Source of the DNA: an uncultured Collinsella sp.
GTDB taxonomy: Bacteria; Actinomycetota; Coriobacteriia; Coriobacteriales; Coriobacteriaceae
Length of the DNA: 25,867 nucleotides
Direction of reading: 5' to 3'
Assembly (NCBI GenBank): GCA_902495945.1
Contig: CABUZD010000010.1
Span: 1 to 25,867, forward strand
Part shown: positions 14,106 through 21,490 of the stretch, piece after piece
Layout of the letters: each line of letters starts with the position of its first letter
Position numbering within the stretch: the first letter of the stretch is position 1
Position numbers and translations under genes: made by a program
The notes under the pieces: generated by a model
Seen by the model: the letters and a program-made list of their open reading frames with translations, nothing else
Told to the model about the DNA's origin: nothing
The model's database searches: none

Positions 14106-16922
14106 TTATGCCTCACCTCCTTTTGAGTGCTTGCCAAGCGGGGCGCCATCCTCATTCATCACAAATGTGTCGTCCCCGTTCGCGGGCACATGGTGCATAT
14201 CGTGGTGAATGGACTGGTCGGCAGCCTGATCCTTGGATTTAGAGCCTCGCTCGCTGGCATTCAGGCCAAACATACGACGGGCGGCCGGAATGGCGGCCGT
14301 GTGCTCGCGCATCTCGCGGCGCAGGTCCTCATCCGAAAGCGCCGAGATGCGCATCTGGGTGTTGAGGCTCGAGCGGATGTACTCGATATTGATAAGCCAG
14401 CCGCAGATGGCAATAACCGAGATGATCCAAATGACAAGCAGGATGATCTTGCCGTTATTGTCGATATCGAGAACCGTCGAAAGGACAAAGAGCAGGACCT
14501 GAACGCCCACCACGGCGGCAAAACCGCCCTTGATGTAGTACGGGTAGCGATGTTCAAAGGCGACCGCATGATCGAGCAGTTCGCGACGGTACGAATCGGA
14601 ATCGAGCATGACACGCATGGCCGTGCGCAGCGAGTAGCGCTGGCGCGGCAGGTCGTTGGACTCGCAAATCATCATACCGGTCGTGGAAAGCTGTTTATCA
14701 AAGAGCAGGTTAAGGTTGAGCAGCAGCGGACGCAGCTGCAGACCGATAAAGAGCGCCACGATCAAGAACACGCCCAGAATGCACAGGTTAAACAGGTAGT
14801 TGAACGAGTACATGCCGCCGACCGTCTCGCGCAGCAGATTGATGCCGTAGGTAAAGGGCAGCAGCGGGTGCAGCCACTGGAAGAAGCCGGGCATCATCTC
14901 GATGGGATACATGCCCGACGAACCCGGAATCTGCACGATGACGAGAATGACGCCGATTGCCTTGCCGATGTGCTTAAACGTAGTGGACAGCGCATAGATG
15001 ATATTGACGTAGGTGAACGAGATGGCGATGCCGCCCAGCACGAACAGCAGCGGGTTGATGCACTGCACGCCAATCACCAGATCGCCCACCGTCACGATGA
15101 TGGCTTGGAGCGCGCCCAAGATCACCAGGAGCATCCAACGGCCGAAGTAGCCCTGGCGCGCCGTAAAGCTGCCAATGCCCTCGCGATCGACCTCGAGCTT
15201 GTAGATGGCGATGAGTACGTAACCGCCCACCCAAAGCGCCAGATTGGTGTAGAAGGGAGCGATGCCCGAGCCAAAGCTCTTGACCGGATAGATCGACTTG
15301 GACGTCAGCTCGACCGGAGAGGCCATGAAATCTGCCACGTCATTGACATCGACGCCCATAAGGTCGGCGAGCTCGCCCATAGACTCAGAGGTCTGCAGCG
15401 CCGCGATGTCGTTGGCAGCGGTCGCAAGCTTGTCCTGGACCTTGGCAAGCGAGGAATCGGTCTGGGACAGCGTGGTCTTGGCCTGGCCGAGCGTAGCGTT
15501 AAGCTGCGAAAGCGTACCGCGCGCACTTGCAATAGTAGGCGTGAGGCCAGACACGATTCCCGTCAGATCACCCGAGACGGCGGCAAATGAATCAAGCGCG
15601 CTCGAGGCCTTCGGCAGCGCGTTTTGACCCAGGTCCGTCTGGGCCTGGCCAAGGTTGGTCGCACCGGTCTGGATTGCGTTATTGATAGCGTCGCTGGCGC
15701 CCGAGACAGCCGCGGCGTCATTCGCCATGGCGCTCGACTGCGCAGACAGACCGTCCTTGATGCTCTGAAGCTTTTCATTCTGCTCGCGGAGCAAATCGAT
15801 GGTCGATACAATGCGCGCGTCAATTTCCTTGGAACCTGTCGACGTGTCATTAACGAGAATTTCCAAGTGCCCGATAACGGCCTTATTGTGGTCGATCGTC
15901 GCTTGGAGAGACTCAAGCGAGTTGTCGATGCGGGTGGTCGTAGATGTGACCGCGCCCGTCAGCTTGCCAATCGCAGCGTTCGCGGAGGCTGACGTCTTGG
16001 TGAGCGCAAGGCTGCCTTCCGAGAGTGCCTTGGAGAGCGAGGCGACAGAGTTGCCCGCCGTAGCGCGCGCCTCGCCCAGCAGGTCATTGCCCTGAGCGAT
16101 TGCCTGCGTTAGAGAGGGCGTCTGACCCTGCAGGCCCGCCAACGCGGCATCAGCCGAGGCGATAGCGCCACTCGTCTTATCGATGGCGGCATTCATGTCG
16201 CCAATCGAATCGCGCACCTCACCCAAGGTACCGGATGCCTCTGATACCGAACCAGCCAACGAATTCTGAGTCTGGGTTGCCTTGTCCTTTAAATCGACCC
16301 CGGCATCCTTGGCGATGCTGGCAACGGTCTCGCCCACTGTGGAGACAAATTCCGAGTTGATCTGCTCCTCGATGGTGCTTGCACCGGTGTCGGTAACCTT
16401 GGGCGCAATAGCACTCTTCTTCTCATTGACGTAGTACGTAAGCTTGGGCTGATGGTAGTTGCCGTCGAGCATCGAGACCAGGTTATCCGAGAAGTTCTTA
16501 GGGATTACGATGGCCGCATAGTACTCACCGCTCTCGACGCCCTCCTTGGCGTCGGCCGCCGAATCGACGAAGGTCCAGCCCAGCTGATCGTTCTCCTTGA
16601 GCTGATCGACGACCTGGTCGCCTGCATTGAGCTCGCCCACCAGGTCGTTTTGGGTTCCCTGGTCGTTGTTGGCGATAGCAATCTTGATGCCCTGGGTGTT
16701 TCCATACGGATCCCAGTTAGCCACGATGTTGTACCAAGCGTACAGCGAGGGGATAACGCACACGCCCAAAGTAACCACCAGGGCGACGGGGTTCACGAGC
16801 AATCGCTTGATGTCGCGCTTAAATATCGCAAAGGACACCTTTGCATTGGATAGTTTGCTGCCGAGACTCACGCTTGGACCATCCATCCTGTCGTTAAATC
16901 GAATCGTACTATCGACAACCAT
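14106..16922 (-). CDS. YhgE/Pip-family envelope protein with C-terminal extension (first of tandem pair)
   Basis: A 938-residue relative of the following gene with the same layout: N-terminal helix (about 42-62), YAWYNIVANWDPYGNTQG, a long coiled-coil ectodomain and a C-terminal membrane block (about 550-760). It is about 200 residues longer because of an added C-terminal part. This holds a cytoplasmic-looking segment (ESNDLPRQRYSLRTAMR), two more membrane helices near 815-870 (GGFAAVVGVQVLLF and LLVIWIISVIAICGW) and a charged tail with histidines (SIHHDMHH). The start is uncertain: ATG at 16922 has no good ribosome site, and an ATG 12 codons in has only AGG next to it. The two genes touch and form one operon, perhaps making a hetero-oligomer. 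Confidence 0.9.
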   Translation of the reverse strand: MVVDSTIRFNDRMDGPSVSLGSKLSNAKVSFAIFKRDIKRLLVNPVALVVTLGVCVIPSLYAWYNIVANWDPYGNTQGIKIAIANNDQGTQNDLVGELNAGDQVVDQLKENDQLGWTFVDSAADAKEGVESGEYYAAIVIPKNFSDNLVSMLDGNYHQPKLTYYVNEKKSAIAPKVTDTGASTIEEQINSEFVSTVGETVASIAKDAGVDLKDKATQTQNSLAGSVSEASGTLGEVRDSIGDMNAAIDKTSGAIASADAALAGLQGQTPSLTQAIAQGNDLLGEARATAGNSVASLSKALSEGSLALTKTSASANAAIGKLTGAVTSTTTRIDNSLESLQATIDHNKAVIGHLEILVNDTSTGSKEIDARIVSTIDLLREQNEKLQSIKDGLSAQSSAMANDAAAVSGASDAINNAIQTGATNLGQAQTDLGQNALPKASSALDSFAAVSGDLTGIVSGLTPTIASARGTLSQLNATLGQAKTTLSQTDSSLAKVQDKLATAANDIAALQTSESMGELADLMGVDVNDVADFMASPVELTSKSIYPVKSFGSGIAPFYTNLALWVGGYVLIAIYKLEVDREGIGSFTARQGYFGRWMLLVILGALQAIIVTVGDLVIGVQCINPLLFVLGGIAISFTYVNIIYALSTTFKHIGKAIGVILVIVQIPGSSGMYPIEMMPGFFQWLHPLLPFTYGINLLRETVGGMYSFNYLFNLCILGVFLIVALFIGLQLRPLLLNLNLLFDKQLSTTGMMICESNDLPRQRYSLRTAMRVMLDSDSYRRELLDHAVAFEHRYPYYIKGGFAAVVGVQVLLFVLSTVLDIDNNGKIILLVIWIISVIAICGWLINIEYIRSSLNTQMRISALSDEDLRREMREHTAAIPAARRMFGLNASERGSKSKDQAADQSIHHDMHHVPANGDDTFVMNEDGAPLGKHSKGGEA

Positions 16923-16977
16923 TGTAGTAGGCGCTTTAACGTCTCAAAGCACAATGGTGTTGAGTTTTGCGGGTAGC

Positions 16978-17013
16978 AATATACTACGAAGATGAGTTAA
17001 CGTACAGATGTAC
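16978..17013 (-). promoter_or_regulatory. Promoter and palindromic operator of the YhgE pair
   Basis: A minus-strand TATATT (16983-16978) can serve as a -10 box. About 17 bp upstream the -35 position overlaps the palindrome GTACA-GA-TGTAC (17002-17013). A palindrome over the -35 element is a common way for a TetR-type repressor to act; no regulator gene is adjacent. Confidence 0.4.
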
Positions 17014-17069
17014 AGTATCCTAAATTTCAGCAGGTCACAAAACCACAACCAGCACAAATTATCAATCCG

Positions 17070-17129
17070 ACTAGTCGTTGGGGACGTTCTTAACCGACTA
17101 GTCATTTAAGGACGTCCCCAACGACTAGT
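17070..17129. repeat. REP-like palindrome with GGGACGTTC motif and repeated end motif
   Basis: Arms 17070-17093 and 17106-17129 (24 bp, one mismatch) contain GTTGGGGACGTTC and its complement. The end motif CGACTAGTCG (17068-17077) reappears in the loop as CGACTAGTC (17095-17103) and again as CGACTAGT at the right end. The same end-equals-loop design is seen at 7578-7639. It lies between htpG and the YhgE pair and appears non-coding. Confidence 0.72.
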
Positions 17130-17170
17130 TTGGACCACGGTAACGTCGATGTTTTGGCGCAGACAGCGAA

Positions 17171-17267
17171 AGCCCGCCAGAGCGAGCAAGGTGCCTTGAA
17201 ACAAGGCGGCATTGACCTTCTGGTCATGCCGCCGAAGTTGAAAGGCAGATTGCCGCTCTGGCGGGCT
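17171..17267. repeat. Family B nested hairpin element, copy 2 (3' of htpG)
   Basis: Perfect 14-bp outer arms AGCCCGCCAGAGCG (17171-17184) and CGCTCTGGCGGGCT (17254-17267) enclose the family B core. This consists of TGCCTTGAAACAAGG on the left, TTGAAAGGCA on the right, and the apical stem CGGCATTGACC-TTCT-GGTCATGCCG with one unpaired T in the same place as the A in copy 1. Two apical base pairs differ from copy 1 with compensation. On the minus strand GGCGGGCTTTCGC resembles the end of an intrinsic terminator, so it may terminate htpG. Confidence 0.82.
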
Positions 17268-17285
17268 TGCAGCGTCGAGCCGTTG

Positions 17286-17304
17286 CGCGGTTCGTAGAAC
17301 CGCG
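17286..17304. terminator. Short hairpin directly after htpG
   Basis: CGCGGTTC (17286-17293) and GAACCGCG (17297-17304) form a perfect 8-bp stem with loop GTA, 11 bp past the htpG stop codon. There is no U-tract. It is the first of three hairpins downstream of htpG. Confidence 0.5.
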
Positions 17305-17315
17305 TAACTACCTAA

Positions 17316-19340
17316 CTACATCAAGTTGCAAACAGCCGCCGCGAAGGCTACGGGGTCCTCGGGGAGGATGCCCTCGACCAGCAGAGCCTGGTCATAGAGC
17401 AGACCGGAGTACTGCTTGATCTTGTCGGCGTCGCCTGCCTTCTGGGCAGCGACAAGCTTGGCAAAGACCGGGTGCTTGGCGTTGAGCTCGAGCACGCGCT
17501 GGCTCTTGGGCATACCATCGGGCGCTCCCTCGGGACCCTTCTGGAGCACCTTCTCCATCTCGAGCGAAAGCGGGCCCTCGGTGGTGATGCACGCGGGAGC
17601 ATCGGTCAGGCGCGCAGAGACGGCGACCTTCTCGACCTTGTCGCCGAGCGCCTCCTTCATGGCGCTAAAGAGGTCCTCGTTCTCCTTGGTGGCGTCCTCG
17701 GCCTCCTTCTTCTCATCCTCGGTCGCCAGGTCAAGATCACCGGTCGCGACGTTCTTGAGCTCCAGATGACGATCCTCGACCTCGGGCTCGGCACCGTCGG
17801 CCACAGCCTTCTCGGCAGCCTCGCGGGCAGCATCGTCCTCGTAGATCTTGGGCATATCGGCGGCAACGTACTCACGCATAGCCTGGAACGTGAACTCATC
17901 CACATCCTGCGTCAGCAGCAGCACGTCATAGCCGCGGTCGAGCACGCCCTTTACCACGGGCATCTTGGCCAAGCGCTCACGCGAGTCACCGGCGGCGTAG
18001 TAGATGGCCTTCTGATCCTCGGGCATGCCCTTGGCATACTCGGCCAGGGTAATCATCTTCTGCTCCTTGGCAGACCAGAACAGCAACAGGTCGGCGAGCT
18101 CATCGGCCTTCATGCCATAGCTCGAGTAGATGCCGTACTTAAGACCGCGGCCAAAGTTCTCAAAGAACTTCTCGTAGGCCTCGCGGTCGTTGTCACGCAT
18201 ATCCTCAAGGTCAGCGGTGATCTTCTTCTCCACGCGCTTGGCGATGGCCTTGAGCTGACGGTTCTGCTGCAGCGTCTCGCGCGAGATGTTGAGCGACACG
18301 TCGGCGGAATCCACGACGCCGCGGACAAAGTTGTAGTAGTCGGGCAGCAGGTCGTCGCACTTCTCCATAATCAGCACGTTGGAGCTGTAGAGCGCCAGGC
18401 CCTTCTCGTAATCCTTGCTGTACAGATCGAACGGCGCGCGGCCCGGCACAAACAACAGGGCGTCATACTCGAGCGTGCCCTCGGCATGGAAGCTGATGGT
18501 GCGCGCAGGATCGTCAAAGTCGTGGAACGTGGACTTGTAGAACTCGTCGTAGTCCTTCTGCTCAACGTCGGAGCTGCGCTTCTTCCAGATCGGTGTCATG
18601 GAGTTGACGGTTTCGAGCTCCTGGTAGTCCTCGTACTCGGGCTTGTAATCGTCGCCAGCATCCTCGGGCTTGGGTTTCTGGCGGCTCTTGGACACCATCA
18701 TCTGGATCGGGTAGCGCACATAGTTGCTGTACTGCTGAATCAGGCTCTTGAGGCCCCACTCGGTCAGGAAGCGATCATAGGTCTCGGCCTCGCCGTCGGC
18801 ATCGAGCTTCTCGTTCTCGCGCAGCGTCAGGATGACATCTGTACCGTGCTCGGCGCGCTCGCCGTCCTCGATGGTGTAGCCCTCAAGACCGTCGGATTCC
18901 CACACATGGGCGACATCCTCGCCATAGGCGCGGCTGACGACCTTCACATGGCTGGCGACCATAAAAGCCGAGTAGAAGCCCACGCCAAACTGACCGATGA
19001 TGTCGACATCGGAGCCCTGCTGCTCGGCGTTCTCGGTCTTAAACTCCTCGGAGCCGGAGTGGGCGATGGTGCCCAGGTTGCGCTCGAGCTCCTCGGCGGT
19101 CATGCCGATACCGTTATCCGAAATCGTGATGGTGCGGGCATCCTTATCGAAGGAGACGCGAATGGCCAGGTCGCCCTGGTCGATCTTAACGCTCGGGTCC
19201 TGCAGGCTCTTAAAGTTGAGCTTGTCGACGGCATCGCTCGCGTTAGAGATAAGCTCGCGCAGGAAGATTTCCTTATTGGTGTAGATGGAGTTGATCATGA
19301 GGTCGAGCAGTTTTTTGCTCTCGGTCTTAAATTGACGCAT
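17316..19340 (-). CDS. htpG: Hsp90-family molecular chaperone HtpG
   Basis: A 674-residue cytoplasmic ATP-dependent chaperone. The GHKL ATPase domain is intact: LRELISNASDAVDKL (E29, N33), DNGIGM (75-80), GTIAHSGSEEF (90-100) and GQFGVGFYSAF (116-126). The middle-domain NISRETLQQNRQLKAI, with its client and ATP-contact arginine, follows. It is about 50 residues longer than the E. coli protein. The extra length includes an acidic Tyr-rich stretch after KSRQKPKPEDAG and a Glu/Lys-rich segment before the C-terminal dimerisation domain (ATEDEKKEAEDATKENED). The eukaryotic MEEVD tail is absent, as expected. The ATG at 19340 has AAAGGA six bases upstream. The gene stands alone. No CIRCE element was found upstream, so HrcA control is not indicated. 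Confidence 0.97.
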   Translation of the reverse strand: MRQFKTESKKLLDLMINSIYTNKEIFLRELISNASDAVDKLNFKSLQDPSVKIDQGDLAIRVSFDKDARTITISDNGIGMTAEELERNLGTIAHSGSEEFKTENAEQQGSDVDIIGQFGVGFYSAFMVASHVKVVSRAYGEDVAHVWESDGLEGYTIEDGERAEHGTDVILTLRENEKLDADGEAETYDRFLTEWGLKSLIQQYSNYVRYPIQMMVSKSRQKPKPEDAGDDYKPEYEDYQELETVNSMTPIWKKRSSDVEQKDYDEFYKSTFHDFDDPARTISFHAEGTLEYDALLFVPGRAPFDLYSKDYEKGLALYSSNVLIMEKCDDLLPDYYNFVRGVVDSADVSLNISRETLQQNRQLKAIAKRVEKKITADLEDMRDNDREAYEKFFENFGRGLKYGIYSSYGMKADELADLLLFWSAKEQKMITLAEYAKGMPEDQKAIYYAAGDSRERLAKMPVVKGVLDRGYDVLLLTQDVDEFTFQAMREYVAADMPKIYEDDAAREAAEKAVADGAEPEVEDRHLELKNVATGDLDLATEDEKKEAEDATKENEDLFSAMKEALGDKVEKVAVSARLTDAPACITTEGPLSLEMEKVLQKGPEGAPDGMPKSQRVLELNAKHPVFAKLVAAQKAGDADKIKQYSGLLYDQALLVEGILPEDPVAFAAAVCNLM

Positions 19341-19426
19341 GTGCAGTCCTTTCGCGCTACCCCCGCCCGCAAAAACGGCCCGGTCGCCCGAGCCGCATCG
19401 CAGACCTGCTATGTTCAGACTTAGAT

Positions 19427-19478
19427 TTTATAACCCATTAGCGCGCATATATACATACGGAATCGAAAAACTGTATGT
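19427..19478 (-). promoter_or_regulatory. htpG promoter region with ACATAC/GTATGT palindrome
   Basis: A minus-strand TATAAA (19432-19427) is a plausible -10 box with a weak TGTATA 17 bp upstream. ACATAC (19453-19458) and GTATGT (19473-19478) are inverted arms overlapping and preceding the -35 region. The palindrome is neither the CIRCE (HrcA) nor the HAIR (HspR) sequence. Confidence 0.4.
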
Positions 19479-19524
19479 CTAAGCGCTCCGATGCACCAAC
19501 TACCAAGGAGTATCCCCAACCGCC

Positions 19525-19551
19525 GGCAGAAAAGGAACGTCCCTATCTGCC
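19525..19551. repeat. REP-like palindrome containing the stop codon of the GNAT gene
   Basis: GGCAGA (19525-19530) and TCTGCC (19546-19551) flank AGGAACGTCCCT; on the minus strand this reads AGGGACGTTCCTTTTCTGCC after the TAG stop. The GGGACGTTC word is shared with 17070-17129. The GNAT stop codon (19543-19545) lies inside, so the element supplies the last codons and perhaps the terminator. Confidence 0.55.
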
Positions 19552-20043
19552 ATCTACGCGCTTGGCCATCCAGGCATGAGGCTGGCCTTCATCCTCATAG
19601 TCCACCGGGGCAATCTGCGTGTAGCCCGCCTTGACATAGAGCGGTAGCACGTATTCCTGAGCATGCAGCTTAATGAGCTTGGCACCGGCATCACGCGCAG
19701 TGGCATCACTGGCCTCGACAATCTTGCTCGCCAGACCGCGACGGCGCATGCTCGGCAGCACGGCCACGCGCCCCATAATGTAGGTCTCCCCCGCCGCGAC
19801 ACCTTCGTCCAAGTCGCACGCCGGCGACACCGGAGCCTCTGCGTCAGCCGCGCGCTCAAGCTCTTCGGGAAACACGCGCGAGCAACCGGCAAGCTCGCCG
19901 TCTGCATAGAGCGTCACATGAATGCAGTTCGGATCCTCGTCGATAGCGTCGAACTCATTCTCGTAGCCCTGCTCGTCCATAAAAACGACGCGGCGCACCA
20001 GCGCCGCGTCATCAAAGCATCCCGTCTTAAGTTGGATATCCAT
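19543..20043 (-). CDS. GNAT-family N-acetyltransferase (YjcF/ElaA-like)
   Basis: A 166-residue protein of the Gcn5-related acetyltransferase superfamily. Near the N-terminus, RRVVFMDEQGYENEFDAIDEDPNCIHV resembles the opening of the YjcF/ElaA subgroup. Motif A, which binds acetyl-CoA, is clear at GRVAVLPSMRRRGLASKIVE (91-110). LHAQEYVLPLYVKAGY (126-141) is the typical motif B end of this subgroup. The ATG at 20043 has AAGGGG five bases upstream and is preferred over a TTG six codons earlier. It starts 39 bp after cpsB on the same strand and may be its operon mate, although a link to polysaccharide control is only positional. The acetyl acceptor is unknown. Confidence 0.85.
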   Translation of the reverse strand: MDIQLKTGCFDDAALVRRVVFMDEQGYENEFDAIDEDPNCIHVTLYADGELAGCSRVFPEELERAADAEAPVSPACDLDEGVAAGETYIMGRVAVLPSMRRRGLASKIVEASDATARDAGAKLIKLHAQEYVLPLYVKAGYTQIAPVDYEDEGQPHAWMAKRVDGR

Positions 20044-20082
20044 GGCTGCCCCTTCATTCAATGCGAACGTTAGGGACAGATT

Positions 20083-20733
20083 TTAGCGAAAATGGGCTCC
20101 GCGCACGCTAAACTTCGCGCGAGCCTTCGCCAGGCAGTCGTAATGACCCACGTTATGGGCATCGCTCGCGATGAAGCTGTACAGGTTCTGATCGAACAGG
20201 CGCTGTGCCGGCTTTTTCTCGCGACCAAAGCGACCGCCGGCAATAAAGTCCGCCGAAGCCTGCAGCTTGCAGCCCATATCGACCAGGCGCTCCGCCACGC
20301 TTACATCCTTTTGAACCGCACGATAGCGCTCAGGATGAGCGATGATCACCTGGTAGCCACGGCACTGCAAATCGTAAATCGTGTTCTCGTACTCTCTAAA
20401 CGCATACGCATCGGCATGCGTCGAAAGCTCGAGCAGAAACTCGTTGGTCCCATCGAAATGCAAGTGCTCCGCGGCATCGATACCAAGCTCAACGAGCTTT
20501 CGATGGTTGACCTCGAAGCCCATCTGGAGCGGAAAACCGTCAGCGTTATCACGCAGCAGCTCAAAGGCATCCCACATCTTGTCGTAATCAAAATAGGGAT
20601 CACGGCAGTGAGGAGTGCAAACGATTCTGGTTACACCGGCCCGCTTGGCAGCCTCGAGCATCGCCAAGCTCTCATCGAGATCGGCGGCGCCGTCGTCTAC
20701 ACCCGGCAAGATATGGCAATGAATGTCACGCAT
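20083..20733 (-). CDS. cpsB: CpsB/CapC-type PHP-domain protein-tyrosine phosphatase
   Basis: A 216-residue manganese-dependent phosphatase of the PHP fold that removes phosphate from the tyrosine cluster of the neighbouring BY-kinase. Metal-binding motifs are in order: DIHCHILPGVDDGA (3-16), CTPH (39-42), GFEV (71-74), IIAHPERY (129-136) and SDAHN (189-193). It is shorter than the usual ~250 residues, ending soon after the last motif, but no core motif is lost. The ATG at 20733 has AAGG seven bases upstream and follows cpsD by 17 bp. Gene order is cpsC-cpsD-cpsB, whereas cpsB precedes cpsC in the streptococcal locus. Confidence 0.92.
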   Translation of the reverse strand: MRDIHCHILPGVDDGAADLDESLAMLEAAKRAGVTRIVCTPHCRDPYFDYDKMWDAFELLRDNADGFPLQMGFEVNHRKLVELGIDAAEHLHFDGTNEFLLELSTHADAYAFREYENTIYDLQCRGYQVIIAHPERYRAVQKDVSVAERLVDMGCKLQASADFIAGGRFGREKKPAQRLFDQNLYSFIASDAHNVGHYDCLAKARAKFSVRGAHFR

Positions 20734-20750
20734 AGGTCAGCCTTAATCAA

Positions 20751-21488
20751 CTAAACGTTTGCTCGGTTGGTGAAGATGCCCTTTTTGGAAGTCCCCTGAT
20801 CGTCGGAGCCCTTCTTCACCTTCTTACCGTCCTTGGTGTAGTAGGAGTAGTAGTACTCGCTGGTCTCAGTCTCGCAGTAGTTCATAACGGTACCGATGAG
20901 CTTGACCTTCTCGGACTTCTTAAGCTGACCGATGGCGTTGAGCGCCTCCTCGCGCTTGGTGAAATCCTCACGCACGACAAAAAGCGCACCGTCGGTCAGG
21001 CTTGCGATCTCGGCAGCATCGATGAAGGTGCCGACCGGGGGAGCATCAAAGATGACGTACTGGAACTTGGCGGACAGTGCCTTTACCAGCTTGGCAAAGC
21101 GGTGAGAGACGATGATGTCGGCAGGATTGGGAATATGCGGCTCGGCATCGAGGAAGTAGAAGTTCTTCTGACCCGTCTCGACAATCGCCTGGTCAATAGA
21201 AACCTGCTCGGAAAGGACTGCATAGAGTCCGCCGCGGGAGCGGACGCCGAGCATATCGGCAAGGGACCTGCGGCGCATATCGGCCTCGACCAGGAGCACG
21301 GACTTGCCGCTCGTGGCGATTGCCTGAGCAAGATTAATGGAAACCGTAGACTTGCCCTCGTTGGGAATCGAGGACGTAACGGTGATGGTGCGAATGGGGT
21401 CGTCCACGCTCGCAAAGCGGATGTTGGCCAGAAGGGTCTTGGCGGCATTCTGTACAACGAGCTTATCGGTGTTCTTTGCCTTAGCCAT
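20751..21488 (-). CDS. cpsD: CpsD/CapB-type bacterial tyrosine kinase
   Basis: A 245-residue cytoplasmic BY-kinase that autophosphorylates on tyrosine and regulates exopolysaccharide polymerisation together with the membrane adaptor CpsC. Walker A is SSIPNEGKST (39-48), Walker A' VLLVEADMRR (64-73) and Walker B VIFDAPP (145-151). Near the C-terminus a tyrosine cluster EYYYSYYT (211-218) is the expected phosphorylation site. The ATG at 21488 starts two bases after the cpsC stop, with GGTGG inside cpsC as ribosome site, so the two are tightly coupled. The kinase and its adaptor are separate proteins, as in Gram-positive bacteria. Confidence 0.94.
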   Translation of the reverse strand: MAKAKNTDKLVVQNAAKTLLANIRFASVDDPIRTITVTSSIPNEGKSTVSINLAQAIATSGKSVLLVEADMRRRSLADMLGVRSRGGLYAVLSEQVSIDQAIVETGQKNFYFLDAEPHIPNPADIIVSHRFAKLVKALSAKFQYVIFDAPPVGTFIDAAEIASLTDGALFVVREDFTKREEALNAIGQLKKSEKVKLIGTVMNYCETETSEYYYSYYTKDGKKVKKGSDDQGTSKKGIFTNRANV

Positions 21489-21490
21489 GC

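Noticed and set aside
14127..15590. 487-codon plus-strand frame opposite the first YhgE gene
   Set aside because: Low-complexity Asp/His/Arg-rich product typical of antisense frames in GC-rich genes.
17472..19424. 650-codon open frame on the plus strand opposite htpG
   Set aside because: The same codon-bias shadow effect; low-complexity product, and htpG is complete on the other strand.
19341..19542. CIRCE heat-shock operator upstream of htpG
   Set aside because: The required TTAGCACTC-N9-GAGTGCTAA pattern is absent; only an ACATAC/GTATGT palindrome is present.
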